In this document: in pieces, positions 41,186 through 47,987 of the stretch | Position numbering within the stretch: the stretch's first letter is position 1 | Layout of the letters: every line of letters begins with the position of its first letter | From: a bacterium BMS3Bbin14 | GTDB lineage: Bacteria > Desulfobacterota > Desulfobulbia > Desulfobulbales > Desulfobulbaceae | Direction of reading: 5' to 3' | Length of the DNA stretch: 47,987 nt | Assembly (NCBI GenBank): GCA_002897615.1 | Contig: BDTX01000027.1 | Span: 1-47,987 of the forward strand | Made by a program: the position numbers and the translations under genes | Notes under the pieces: model-generated | Database searches by the model: none | What the model saw: the letters and a program-made list of their open reading frames with translations, nothing else | What the model was told of the DNA's origin: nothing

Positions 41186-41967
41186 CCCGCCACTCCCTGA
41201 TGATACGGCTCGTGCTGAGCCTTGCCCTGGCCTGCATGGTCGCCGCCTGCGCCCCGATCGTACCGTTCAGGACCGGGATACCGGCCGGAACCGGCCGGGG
41301 CACGCAGCGCCCCTATGTGATCAACAACCAAGCCTACTATCCGATAAACTCGGCCGCGGGATACCGGCAGACCGGCATGGCCTCCTGGTACGGCAGGCAA
41401 TTCCAGGGTAAACGCACCGCCAACGGCGAGATTTTCAACATGTACGCGGCAACGGCGGCGCACAAAACCCTGCCCATGAACACCATGCTGCTGGTCAGAA
41501 ACCTTGAAAACGGCCGGGAGACGACTGTCCGGGTTAACGACCGCGGTCCCTTTGCCAAAAACCGGATCATCGATCTCAGCTACGCCGCGGCCCGCAAACT
41601 GGATATGCTGGGCAAGGGAACGGCCAGGGTCCGGATTATCGCCCTTGGCAGGGCAGGCGCTCCCGCCGCCCGGCGGTCCTCACGGCGGCCCGGCGGGCTG
41701 CGACTGAGACATAAGGACTTCTATCGCGGTTGGTTCTATGTGCAGGTGGGAGCGTTCTCAGACCGGCGGAATGCGGAGAGACTCGCGCATCGTTTCGCCG
41801 ACGGCGGGGCCAGGGTTGCCATTCGGTTCAATGTTACCGGCAGAACAAGATATTACCGGGTGCTGATCTTTACCGGCAGATCTCTGAACGCTGCCAAACG
41901 TTTTGCGCGACAACTCAAGGGCCGGGGTTACCCCAACGCCTTCGTGGTTGGCGGCCCGGGGCGCTAG
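41182..41967 (+). CDS. rlpA: RlpA-like septal lytic transglycosylase with SPOR domain
   Basis: RlpA cuts naked glycan strands and acts at the septum. A lipoprotein signal is visible (LALACMVAACA). The double-psi beta-barrel domain has GMASWYGRQFQGKRTANGE and VRVNDRGPF, including the catalytic glutamate and aspartate positions. From about residue 180 to the end lies a SPOR domain (FYVQVGAFSDRRNAERLAHRF, VLIFTGRS), which binds septal peptidoglycan. Its start overlaps the cytochrome gene stop, so the two are coupled, an unusual pairing. It converges on trpF with a 4-bp overlap of the stop codons. Confidence 0.93.
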   Translation: MTRHSLMIRLVLSLALACMVAACAPIVPFRTGIPAGTGRGTQRPYVINNQAYYPINSAAGYRQTGMASWYGRQFQGKRTANGEIFNMYAATAAHKTLPMNTMLLVRNLENGRETTVRVNDRGPFAKNRIIDLSYAAARKLDMLGKGTARVRIIALGRAGAPAARRSSRRPGGLRLRHKDFYRGWFYVQVGAFSDRRNAERLAHRFADGGARVAIRFNVTGRTRYYRVLIFTGRSLNAAKRFARQLKGRGYPNAFVVGGPGR

Positions 41968-42641
41968 CGCCCCGGGCTGTCAAAATCGCGGACCGCGGAC
42001 ACAAACTCCCTGATCAGCCGATGATCCTTGATGCCGGGCTGCCGTTCAACGCCGGAACTGACATCGACACCGTAAGGCCGCACGGCCTGTATTGCTGCGG
42101 CAATATTGTTGACATCCAGGCCGCCGGCGAGAATGAACGGTTTTTGCAGGTTCAGGTCCGCGACTATCGACCAGTCGAAACTCGTCCCGGTCCCGCCGAC
42201 CTGGTCCGGCCGAAAGGTATCGAGCAGGAAACCTTTCACATGAGGGGCATAGACTGCAAACTCGTCACCACTCGTATGGCCGCCCACCCGGAAGGCCTTG
42301 ATAACCTGGCAGGGAGAGGCGAAACGAACGAGATGCTCACAGTACTTGGGCGATTCCGCGCCGTGGAGCTGGACGTAACCCAGCCGGCAGTACTGGATGA
42401 TCTCGTCGACCTCATCGTTTTTCTTGTCGACAAAGACCCCGACCGCATCGACAAAGGGCGGCAGTTGTTCGATGATAAGCCGGGCCGCTTCCGGACTGAT
42501 ATAGCGGGGACTCTTTTCAAAAAAGATAAACCCCAGGGCGTCAACCCCGGCGGCCACGGCGGCCGCGGCGTCCGCCATCCGGGTGATGCCGCACATCTTG
42601 ATTCGTATTCGTGCCCTGCTCATATCGATCGTTGCGGTCAT
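41964..42641 (-). CDS. trpF: phosphoribosylanthranilate isomerase
   Basis: TrpF isomerises phosphoribosylanthranilate to CdRP in tryptophan synthesis. The catalytic cysteine lies in IKMCGITR, and the second active residue, Asp, in LLDTFRPDQVGGTG. GFIFFEKSPRYISPE and FILAGGLDVNN are also family motifs. At 225 residues it is normal. It starts at the ATG overlapping the trpC stop; a second ATG at 42623 is possible. It is the last gene of trpEGDCF, with no trpB or trpA following. Confidence 0.95.
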   Translation of the reverse strand: MTATIDMSRARIRIKMCGITRMADAAAAVAAGVDALGFIFFEKSPRYISPEAARLIIEQLPPFVDAVGVFVDKKNDEVDEIIQYCRLGYVQLHGAESPKYCEHLVRFASPCQVIKAFRVGGHTSGDEFAVYAPHVKGFLLDTFRPDQVGGTGTSFDWSIVADLNLQKPFILAGGLDVNNIAAAIQAVRPYGVDVSSGVERQPGIKDHRLIREFVSAVRDFDSPGR

Positions 42642-43402
42642 GTTGCCTGCAACCGCCGCAGCGCCGCCCCCTGCTCCTTGCTGCGCATCAGGCTTTCTCC
42701 GATCAGGGCCGCGTCCACCCCTGCCTCCCGCAGCCGCACCAGGTCTTCCCTCGTTGCGATCCCCGACTCGCTGACCACGGGAATCGTCGACGGCACCAGA
42801 CGTTGCAGGCGAAAGGTTGTCTCGAGATCAACGGTAAAATCATTGAGATTGCGGTTATTGATCCCCACAAGACGGCTGTCGGCAGCCAGGGCCGCTTCAA
42901 GCTCGGCCTCGTTGTGCACCTCGACCAGCACATCCATGCCAAGTTCCTCGGCCAGCAGCCGGAAGTCCCGCATCTCCGGAATGCCGAGGATGGCGGCGAT
43001 GAGCAGGATGGCGTCAGCCCCGTAGACGGCGGCCTCCCGGATCTGCAGCGGATCAATGATGAACTCCTTGCGCAGAACGGGCAGGTCAACGGCTTCCCGT
43101 ACCAGCGGAATGAAATCGATGGAACCCTGGAAAAAATCAACATCCGTGAGAACCGACACGGCCTGCGCCCCGCCCGCCTTGTAATTCCCGGCAATACGGA
43201 CAGGATCGAAGTCGGGCTGGATAACCCCCCTGGACGGCGAGGCCTTTTTGGCTTCGGCAATGATGGCCACCCCGGCAAAGCCGGTGAGCGCGCGAATAAA
43301 CCCCCGGGGCGGCTCAACGGCTCCGGCCGGAGCTTTGATCCCCCGGCGCTTCAGCTCCGCGACTTCTTCACGCTTTCTGGCAACAATGGTGTCAAGTATC
43401 AT
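42638..43402 (-). CDS. trpC: indole-3-glycerol phosphate synthase
   Basis: TrpC closes the indole ring. The protein has the (beta/alpha)8 motifs AEAKKASPSRG, the catalytic lysine in VLRKEFIIDPLQI, NNRNLNDFTVDLETT and VSESGI. At 254 residues it is full length. The start ATG lies inside the 5-bp target duplication of repeat 1 copy I, so the bases immediately upstream, where a ribosome site should be, belong to the repeat. It is coupled to trpF by an ATGA overlap. Confidence 0.96.
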   Translation of the reverse strand: MILDTIVARKREEVAELKRRGIKAPAGAVEPPRGFIRALTGFAGVAIIAEAKKASPSRGVIQPDFDPVRIAGNYKAGGAQAVSVLTDVDFFQGSIDFIPLVREAVDLPVLRKEFIIDPLQIREAAVYGADAILLIAAILGIPEMRDFRLLAEELGMDVLVEVHNEAELEAALAADSRLVGINNRNLNDFTVDLETTFRLQRLVPSTIPVVSESGIATREDLVRLREAGVDAALIGESLMRSKEQGAALRRLQAT

Positions 43403-43645
43403 CCTGAATCCGTGACGGCTCGAGGTGATGTTTCATACAATATATGGAATCTATTTCATTATTGACGAATAAACGCATTTTTTGGTCTTCACCGCGCCGC
43501 CCTGCGGGGCGCCCGATAACGGCGCAGCTGCTGCGTTGGCAACTCCTTGATATCACACCAGGATAATCAACATCGTTGCCGCCTCGAAGGTCTCGCAGGC
43601 TCGCTATCTGCATCTGCACCGTTCTCGAACGCTCACGGATTCAGG
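43403..43645 (+). repeat. repeat 1, copy I, full length with extra 24 bp
   Basis: It has intact ends and exact 5-bp flanks ATCAT (43398-43402 and 43646-43650). An extra segment of about 24 bp (GAAGGTCTCGCAGGCTCGC and neighbours) lies in the right half. It separates trpD from trpC. Confidence 0.92.
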
Positions 43646-43712
43646 ATCATGCAAAACACTTCTGATTAAGAATCCGAAAACCCCGGGCAGATAAAAAGCA
43701 AAAATCCGCCGC

Positions 43713-44741
43713 CTACTGCTTACAGAAACCGACCAGCGCGTCAAGTTTCTCAAGAGCGGCGCCCGAGGCAATAATTTCACGGGCCCGGGCCACGCCGCCG
43801 GCCAGGGACTCCGACTCGCCGGCGGCCATCAGCGCCGCCCCCGCATTGAGCAGCACCATGTCCAGCTTCGCGCCTTCCGTACCGGCCAGCACCTCGCGCA
43901 CCTGGGCCGCGGACTCCTCAACCGAGGCGCCGCCGCGAATATCATCAATGGTTGCCCGCCGCAGCCCCACGTCCTCCGGCGCTATGGTATAGCTTGCCAC
44001 CCTGCCGTCATGGGCGTCGGCCACATGGGAGATGCCGGTGATTGACAACTCGTCGAAATTGCCCTCGCCCCAGACCACCAGCGTTCTCTTCATGCCGAGC
44101 CGCCCCAGCACTTCGGCCACGGTCATGGTCAGCTCCCTGGCAAAAACGCCGGTGAGCTGCACATTGGCGCCGGCCGGGTTGGTCATGGGACCGAGAATAT
44201 TAAAAATCGTCCTGATTCCTATTTCACGGCGCGGGCCGATGGCATGCTTCATGGCCTGGTGCAGCATGGGGGCAAAGAGAAAACCAATGCCGACCGTGCG
44301 CACGCAGCGGCCGACCTGTTCCGCGGGCAGGGAGAGATCAACGCCCAGGGCCTCCAGCACGTCGGCACTGCCGCAGCTTGAGGAAATTGCCCGGTTGCCG
44401 TGCTTGGCCACCGGAATCCCGGCGCCGGCCACGACAAAAGCGGTGGTGGTCGAGACATTAAAGGTGCCGGAGCCGTCACCGCCGGTGCCGACGATATCCA
44501 TCAGGACCCGGCCGCCGGAGGTATCGACGCCGGTGTCCACAAAGGTGGCCTTTTCCCGCATGACCCGGACCGCGCCGACAATCTCGTCAACGGTTTCGCC
44601 CTTCATGCGCAGGGCCGTGATAAAGCTGCCGATCTGGGCCGCCGTGGCCGAACCGCTCATGATCTCCCGCATGACTTCGATCATCTGCTGTTCGTTGAGA
44701 TCCGTGCCGGTCACAACCTTGCCGATGGCTTCTCGTATCAT
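43713..44741 (-). CDS. trpD: anthranilate phosphoribosyltransferase
   Basis: TrpD joins anthranilate to PRPP. The PRPP site reads DIVGTGGDGSGTFNVSTTTA, followed by KHGNRAISSSCGSADVLEALG and the anthranilate site region RREIGIRTIFNILGPMTNP. At 342 residues it is complete and free of fusion to TrpG. The start overlaps the trpG stop by 4 bp. Repeat 1 copy I lies 67 bp after its stop. Confidence 0.96.
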   Translation of the reverse strand: MIREAIGKVVTGTDLNEQQMIEVMREIMSGSATAAQIGSFITALRMKGETVDEIVGAVRVMREKATFVDTGVDTSGGRVLMDIVGTGGDGSGTFNVSTTTAFVVAGAGIPVAKHGNRAISSSCGSADVLEALGVDLSLPAEQVGRCVRTVGIGFLFAPMLHQAMKHAIGPRREIGIRTIFNILGPMTNPAGANVQLTGVFARELTMTVAEVLGRLGMKRTLVVWGEGNFDELSITGISHVADAHDGRVASYTIAPEDVGLRRATIDDIRGGASVEESAAQVREVLAGTEGAKLDMVLLNAGAALMAAGESESLAGGVARAREIIASGAALEKLDALVGFCKQ

Positions 44742-45367
44742 AAGATAATCCTTTTTCCGCGCAACAATTCAGGATAATCGGGCCGCAGAAAATTATGCAG
44801 CAGGACGATGCCCACGCCGGTCATAATTGATTCAGGGTGAAACTGCACCCCTTCCACGGGCAGTTCCCGGTGCCTGATCCCCATGAGTTCGCCCTGCCCG
44901 GTATAAGCGGTGGCTTCCAGGCAATCCGGCAGGGACTCTTGATCCACCATCAGCGAATGATAGCGCATCCCGTCAAAGGGATTGTCCAGACCGGTAAAAA
45001 CGCCCCGGTTATCATGGCTGATGGCGCTGGTCTTGCCGTGCATCACCCGCCCCGCCCGCACCACCTTGCCGCCATAGGCCGCACCGATTGCCTGGTGGCC
45101 GAGGCAGACGCCGAGGACGGGAATCCGGGGCGCGAAATATTTGATCGCCGCAATGGAAATGCCGGCTTCCGCCGGAGTACACGGCCCGGGCGAGATCAAC
45201 AGCCGGTCGGGCCGCAGTTCGGCCAGGGCCGGCACATCGATCTTATCGTTGCGGAACACCTTTATTTCCGGCGGCTGCCAGTCAGGGCCGCCGCCCGGCG
45301 GACAGGTGGCCAGCGTCTGAACGATATTGAAGGTAAACGAATCGTAGTTATCGATAATGACAATCAC
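44738..45367 (-). CDS. trpG: anthranilate synthase, glutamine amidotransferase subunit
   Basis: The class I amidotransferase supplies ammonia to TrpE. The nucleophile Cys is in LGVCLGHQAIG, the His-Glu pair in VQFHPESI, and the N-terminus MIVIIDNYDSFTFN is typical. The family also serves p-aminobenzoate synthase (PabA), but the place between trpE and trpD favours TrpG. A Pro/Gly-rich insertion (CPPGGGPDWQPP) lengthens the first loop. trpE ends 3 bp upstream. Confidence 0.95.
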   Translation of the reverse strand: MIVIIDNYDSFTFNIVQTLATCPPGGGPDWQPPEIKVFRNDKIDVPALAELRPDRLLISPGPCTPAEAGISIAAIKYFAPRIPVLGVCLGHQAIGAAYGGKVVRAGRVMHGKTSAISHDNRGVFTGLDNPFDGMRYHSLMVDQESLPDCLEATAYTGQGELMGIRHRELPVEGVQFHPESIMTGVGIVLLHNFLRPDYPELLRGKRIIL

Positions 45368-45370
45368 GGC

Positions 45371-46855
45371 CTAAAACCCCTGTTCGGCCAGCTCAACGGC
45401 CCTTCTCAGGCCCTTGGCCTTGTTGATGGTTTCCTCATACTCCTTCTGCGGCACCGAATCGGCGACAATCCCCGCTCCGGCCTGGATCCAGAGATCCTCG
45501 CCCTGCATGACAAAGGTGCGGATGGTGATACAGAAATCCATGTTGCCGGAAAAACCGAAATAGCCCACCGCCCCGGCATACGGTCCCCGCCGCTCCGGCT
45601 CCAGCTCGTCGATAATCTCCATGGCCCTGATCTTGGGGGCACCGCTCACCGTCCCGGCCGGGAAACAGGCCCGCAGCACATCAAACTGGTCGAGGCCCGG
45701 GGCCAGTTCGCCATGCACTCCCGAGACAATGTGCATCACATGGCTGTAGCGTTCAATAACCAGCAGGTCACGCACCGAGACAGAGCCGCTGCGGGCGACC
45801 CGGCCCACATCGTTGCGGCCGAGGTCCACCAGCATCAGGTGCTCCGCCCTTTCCTTGGGGTCGGCAAGCAATTCCCTCTCCAGGGCCTGATCTTCCTCGG
45901 GCGTGGCGCCGCGTTGCCGAGTGCCGGCAATGGGCCGCAGCTCAATGTCACCATCCTCAAGCCGCACCAGGATTTCCGGTGATGAACCAATAAGGACCAC
46001 CTCCCCCAGGCGCAGATAAAAGAGATAGGGGCTGGGGTTGATATGGCGCAGGGCCCGGTACAGGGTCAAGGGCTGCAAACTGGTGCGAGTATGAAAACGC
46101 TGGGACAGGACGACTTGAATAATATCACCGGCCAGGATGTATTCCTTGGCCCGGTCGACCATGGCGGCGAAGGAGGGCTCATCCATGTTGGAGCTGAACT
46201 CGTGGGGCCGCCCCGGGGCGCCCTGCTTGAAAAACTCTTCCGGCACCGGCCCTTTAAGCCGGAGAATGACCTGCTCAATCCGCCGGACGGCGTCGGCGTA
46301 GAGCTGCCGCTCCCCGCCGGCATCACCGGCCCTCACATTGCAGATCACGGTCAGCTTCTGCCTGACGCTGTCATGGACGAGGACCAGGCGGGGCACCATG
46401 AAGGTGCTGTCCGGGATATCCACGGGCGGGCGGGTATCGGGCAGGTCCTCGATAAAGCGCACCATGTCGTAGCCGAGAAAGCCGACGGCGCCGCCATAAA
46501 ACCGCGGCAAGCCCGGGGCGTTACTGGCATTGAAGGAGTCCAGCAACTCCCGCAGCCCGGCCAGCGGGTCAACCGGGTCCCGGCTGGTCTCCCGCTCTCC
46601 CGCCGCATTGGTCATGGTCACCACGTCGCCGCGGCTGGCAAAGGTGACCAGCGGGTCCAGGCCGATAAAGGAGTAACGGCCCCACTTCTCGCCGCCCTCC
46701 ATACTTTCAAAGAGGAAGGCATGGCGCCGGCTGCCGGCGACCTTGGCAAAAATGGTCAGCGGCGTATCCAGATCGGCGATGATCGTCCGGTGAACGGGCA
46801 CCAGCCCGGACTGCCCGATCATACGGACAAAAGATTCCTGGTCAGGAGAATACAT
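45371..46855 (-). CDS. trpE: anthranilate synthase, chorismate-binding subunit
   Basis: TrpE makes anthranilate from chorismate. The N-terminal feedback motif is FLFESMEGGEKWGRYSF, matching the LLES tryptophan site. The catalytic half has SPEILVRLEDGDIELRPIAG, LVDLGRNDVGRV, AGTVSGAPKIRAME and IQAGAGIVADS. It is full length (494 residues from the ATG at 46853-46855). A TTG 12 bp further up is possible but has poor spacing. It is the first gene of the operon; no leader peptide rich in Trp is visible upstream. Confidence 0.95.
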   Translation of the reverse strand: MYSPDQESFVRMIGQSGLVPVHRTIIADLDTPLTIFAKVAGSRRHAFLFESMEGGEKWGRYSFIGLDPLVTFASRGDVVTMTNAAGERETSRDPVDPLAGLRELLDSFNASNAPGLPRFYGGAVGFLGYDMVRFIEDLPDTRPPVDIPDSTFMVPRLVLVHDSVRQKLTVICNVRAGDAGGERQLYADAVRRIEQVILRLKGPVPEEFFKQGAPGRPHEFSSNMDEPSFAAMVDRAKEYILAGDIIQVVLSQRFHTRTSLQPLTLYRALRHINPSPYLFYLRLGEVVLIGSSPEILVRLEDGDIELRPIAGTRQRGATPEEDQALERELLADPKERAEHLMLVDLGRNDVGRVARSGSVSVRDLLVIERYSHVMHIVSGVHGELAPGLDQFDVLRACFPAGTVSGAPKIRAMEIIDELEPERRGPYAGAVGYFGFSGNMDFCITIRTFVMQGEDLWIQAGAGIVADSVPQKEYEETINKAKGLRRAVELAEQGF

Positions 46856-46911
46856 GATCTCGCGCAAGTCCTAACGGTAGCGGTGAATGGTGCGGAATGA
46901 AGCCGGCCGGA

Positions 46912-46950
46912 AAACAAAAAAAGCCATGGAAGACAAAATCTCCCATGGCT
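46912..46950 (-). terminator. rho-independent terminator between rpsT and trpE
   Basis: On the minus strand AGCCATGG and CCATGGCT form a perfect 8-bp stem around a 13-base loop, followed by seven T, then GTTTT. It probably ends the rpsT transcript. A role as trp attenuator is possible, but no matching antiterminator or Trp-rich leader peptide was found. Confidence 0.75.
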
Positions 46951-46974
46951 CCGGCACGTCAATCAAAACTGTAA

Positions 46975-47193
46975 CCTGAATCCGTGACGGCTTGAGGCAA
47001 TATTCCGGGCAACCTATGGAATTTATTGCATTATTAATAAATAAATGCATTTGCGGGTCTGCACCGCGCCGCCCTGCGGGCCGCCCGAGAACGGCACAGC
47101 TGCTGCGTTGACAACTCGTTGATATCACACCAGGATAATCAACATCGTTGCCGCCTTGCATCTGCACCGTTCTCGAACGCTCACGGATCCAGG
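46975..47193 (+). repeat. repeat 1, copy J, full length
   Basis: Its ends are CCTGAATCCGTGACGG and CTCACGGATCCAGG, with exact 5-bp flanks TGTAA (46970-46974 and 47194-47198). It lies between the rpsT stop and the terminator. Confidence 0.92.
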
Positions 47194-47215
47194 TGTAATC
47201 CGAACGGCACCGGCT

Positions 47216-47488
47216 TCAGGCAATGGGCTGCATCCGGTTAACCCTTCTGGTCAGCCTGGAAACCTTGCGGGATGCCGTCTTTTTATGAATCGACCCCTTG
47301 CCGGCGGTCTTCTGAATAATGGGAATCGCCCTTTTCAGGGCCTCGCTGGCCTGTTCCTCGGACCCGGCAACAAGGGCCTCTTCAACTTGACGGACAGCGC
47401 CGCTCATCCTGCTTTTATTGTTGCGGTTGCGCAGCCGGCGTACTTTGGACTGCCGATCTCTTTTCAGCGCTGACTTATGATTGGCCAT
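47216..47488 (-). CDS. rpsT: 30S ribosomal protein S20
   Basis: This is a 90-residue, very basic helical protein that binds 16S rRNA early in 30S assembly. MANHKSALKRDRQSKVRRLRNRNNKS and the later KGSIHKKTASRKVSRLTRRVN are the family hallmarks. The start has AAGGAG at good spacing. It is driven by a near-consensus promoter at 47604-47632. S20 often represses its own translation; no specific leader structure was identified. Confidence 0.97.
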   Translation of the reverse strand: MANHKSALKRDRQSKVRRLRNRNNKSRMSGAVRQVEEALVAGSEEQASEALKRAIPIIQKTAGKGSIHKKTASRKVSRLTRRVNRMQPIA

Positions 47489-47603
47489 GAAAAAACTCCT
47501 TCTTCACTCAATACCTGTGATGGCTTACAGTGTTGAGATTAATGAAAACGTATCGTTACGTACCCCGTGAGGAGATACCTTTTTATCTTAATTTGAATCT
47601 TGT

Positions 47604-47632
47604 CGTATATCGAAAAAAGAACTTTCTGTCAA
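47604..47632 (-). promoter_or_regulatory. sigma-70 promoter of rpsT
   Basis: On the minus strand TTGACA (47627-47632), a 17-bp spacer and TATACG (47604-47609). The start site would be about 110 bp before the rpsT ATG. Confidence 0.7.
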
Positions 47633-47673
47633 GAATATTATTGCAAAAGTTGACAGCGTGGGGGGAGAATTCA

Positions 47674-47987
47674 TTACTTATCCTGCGTCACCCCTTCAAG
47701 ATTGGCACCGACCGCCCCGGCAAAATCAGTCGAATCGATCAGGGCCTCTTCAAACCTGGCCCCGGTCAGATCGGCACCACTTAAATCCGCCTTATACAGG
47801 TCCGCCTCGCGCAGATCGGCATCCCGCAGGTCGGCACCGCGCAAATTCGCGCCCTTGAGATTGGCCTCTTGCAGATTAACCCGGCGGAGATCGGCCCCCT
47901 GGAGATCGGCCCGTTCCAGGTCCGCCTCTTTCAGGTTCCGCCCGGCCAGGTCTGCCCCGGCCAGGTCACATCCTACACAATGGTTGT
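47674..47987 (-). CDS. pentapeptide-repeat protein, partial (N-terminus off the window)
   Basis: The minus strand reads in from the window edge as NHCVGCDLAGADLAGRNL. It continues with about fifteen pentapeptides of the A(D/N)LXX type (for example LERADLQGADLRR and GANLRGADLRDADLREADL), then ends EGVTQDK and TAA. Such repeats fold into a right-handed quadrilateral beta helix. Functions range from DNA mimicry to unknown. The start and full length lie outside the window. Confidence 0.88.
   Translation of the reverse strand, partial: NHCVGCDLAGADLAGRNLKEADLERADLQGADLRRVNLQEANLKGANLRGADLRDADLREADLYKADLSGADLTGARFEEALIDSTDFAGAVGANLEGVTQDK

Noticed and set aside
43392..43619. Small open frames running through repeat 1 copies with the shared peptide KPSRIQ
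   Set aside because: The peptide is only the translation of the repeat end; frames differ between copies and have no ribosome sites.
46871..46974. trp leader peptide and attenuator upstream of trpE
   Set aside because: The only frame through the hairpin has one Trp codon and no competing antiterminator stem was seen. The hairpin fits better as the rpsT terminator.

Overview
The window looks like the chromosome of a GC-rich Desulfobacterota bacterium, most likely of the Desulfobulbales type. The signs are multihaem c-type cytochromes, a haem-bearing diguanylate cyclase, TusA/DsrE/OsmC sulfur-carrier genes, a DHH-CBS tRNA nucleotidyltransferase, a cysteine synthase/CysRS-like fusion, and in-frame UGA codons that look like selenocysteine. 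This placement is inferred from gene content; no rRNA or marker gene in the window proves it.

Layout. 1-1800: tandem hairpins, a frameshifted integron-type integrase and the tail of an IS1595-family transposase. 1810-4930: a minus-strand operon of TusA-like, DsrE-like, TusA-OsmC fusion and MetE-like genes; the last has an in-frame TGA followed by a SECIS-like hairpin. 5276-7972: modABC behind a sigma-54-type promoter. 7994-15220: a DUF4010 membrane protein, a dihaem GGDEF protein, a tRNA nucleotidyltransferase and a site-2 protease. 15380-22393: an acyl-CoA synthetase, an AAA+ activator with no DNA-binding domain and a large STAND/BTAD regulator. 22864-30287: a D,D-carboxypeptidase, a DUF1566 protein, glgX, an OB-fold lipoprotein and a tightly overlapping panE/HAD/Nudix operon. 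30489-37636: a small membrane ORF with a C-x-x-UGA motif, typA, a helicase, a HIT protein, tRNA-Arg, the CysK-CysRS-like fusion and a DUF721 gene. 37726-39465: a graveyard with a group II intron RT relic, a cytochrome c, a RelE-type toxin relic and tRNA-Thr. 39707-41967: a nine-haem lipoprotein and RlpA. 41964-46855: trpE-G-D-C-F. 47216 to the end: rpsT and a partial pentapeptide-repeat gene.

The strongest unifying structure is a dispersed repeat, here called repeat 1, present in ten copies. It has 13-bp terminal inverted repeats (CCTGAATCCGTGA), a full length of about 220 bp, shorter internally deleted forms and 5-bp target duplications, and it encodes no protein: a MITE. One copy interrupts the transposase relic, and the coding sequence rejoins exactly when the copy and one target duplicate are removed. 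Copies also abut the start codons of three genes, split the trp operon, split the sulfur-carrier operon and separate rpsT from its terminator.

The most interesting candidates for new biology are the two UGA-containing genes (a MetE-like protein at the end of a sulfur-carrier operon, and a 53-residue membrane protein with a C-x-x-U motif) and the fusion of cysteine synthase to a CysRS-like domain whose HIGH and KMSKS motifs are altered.
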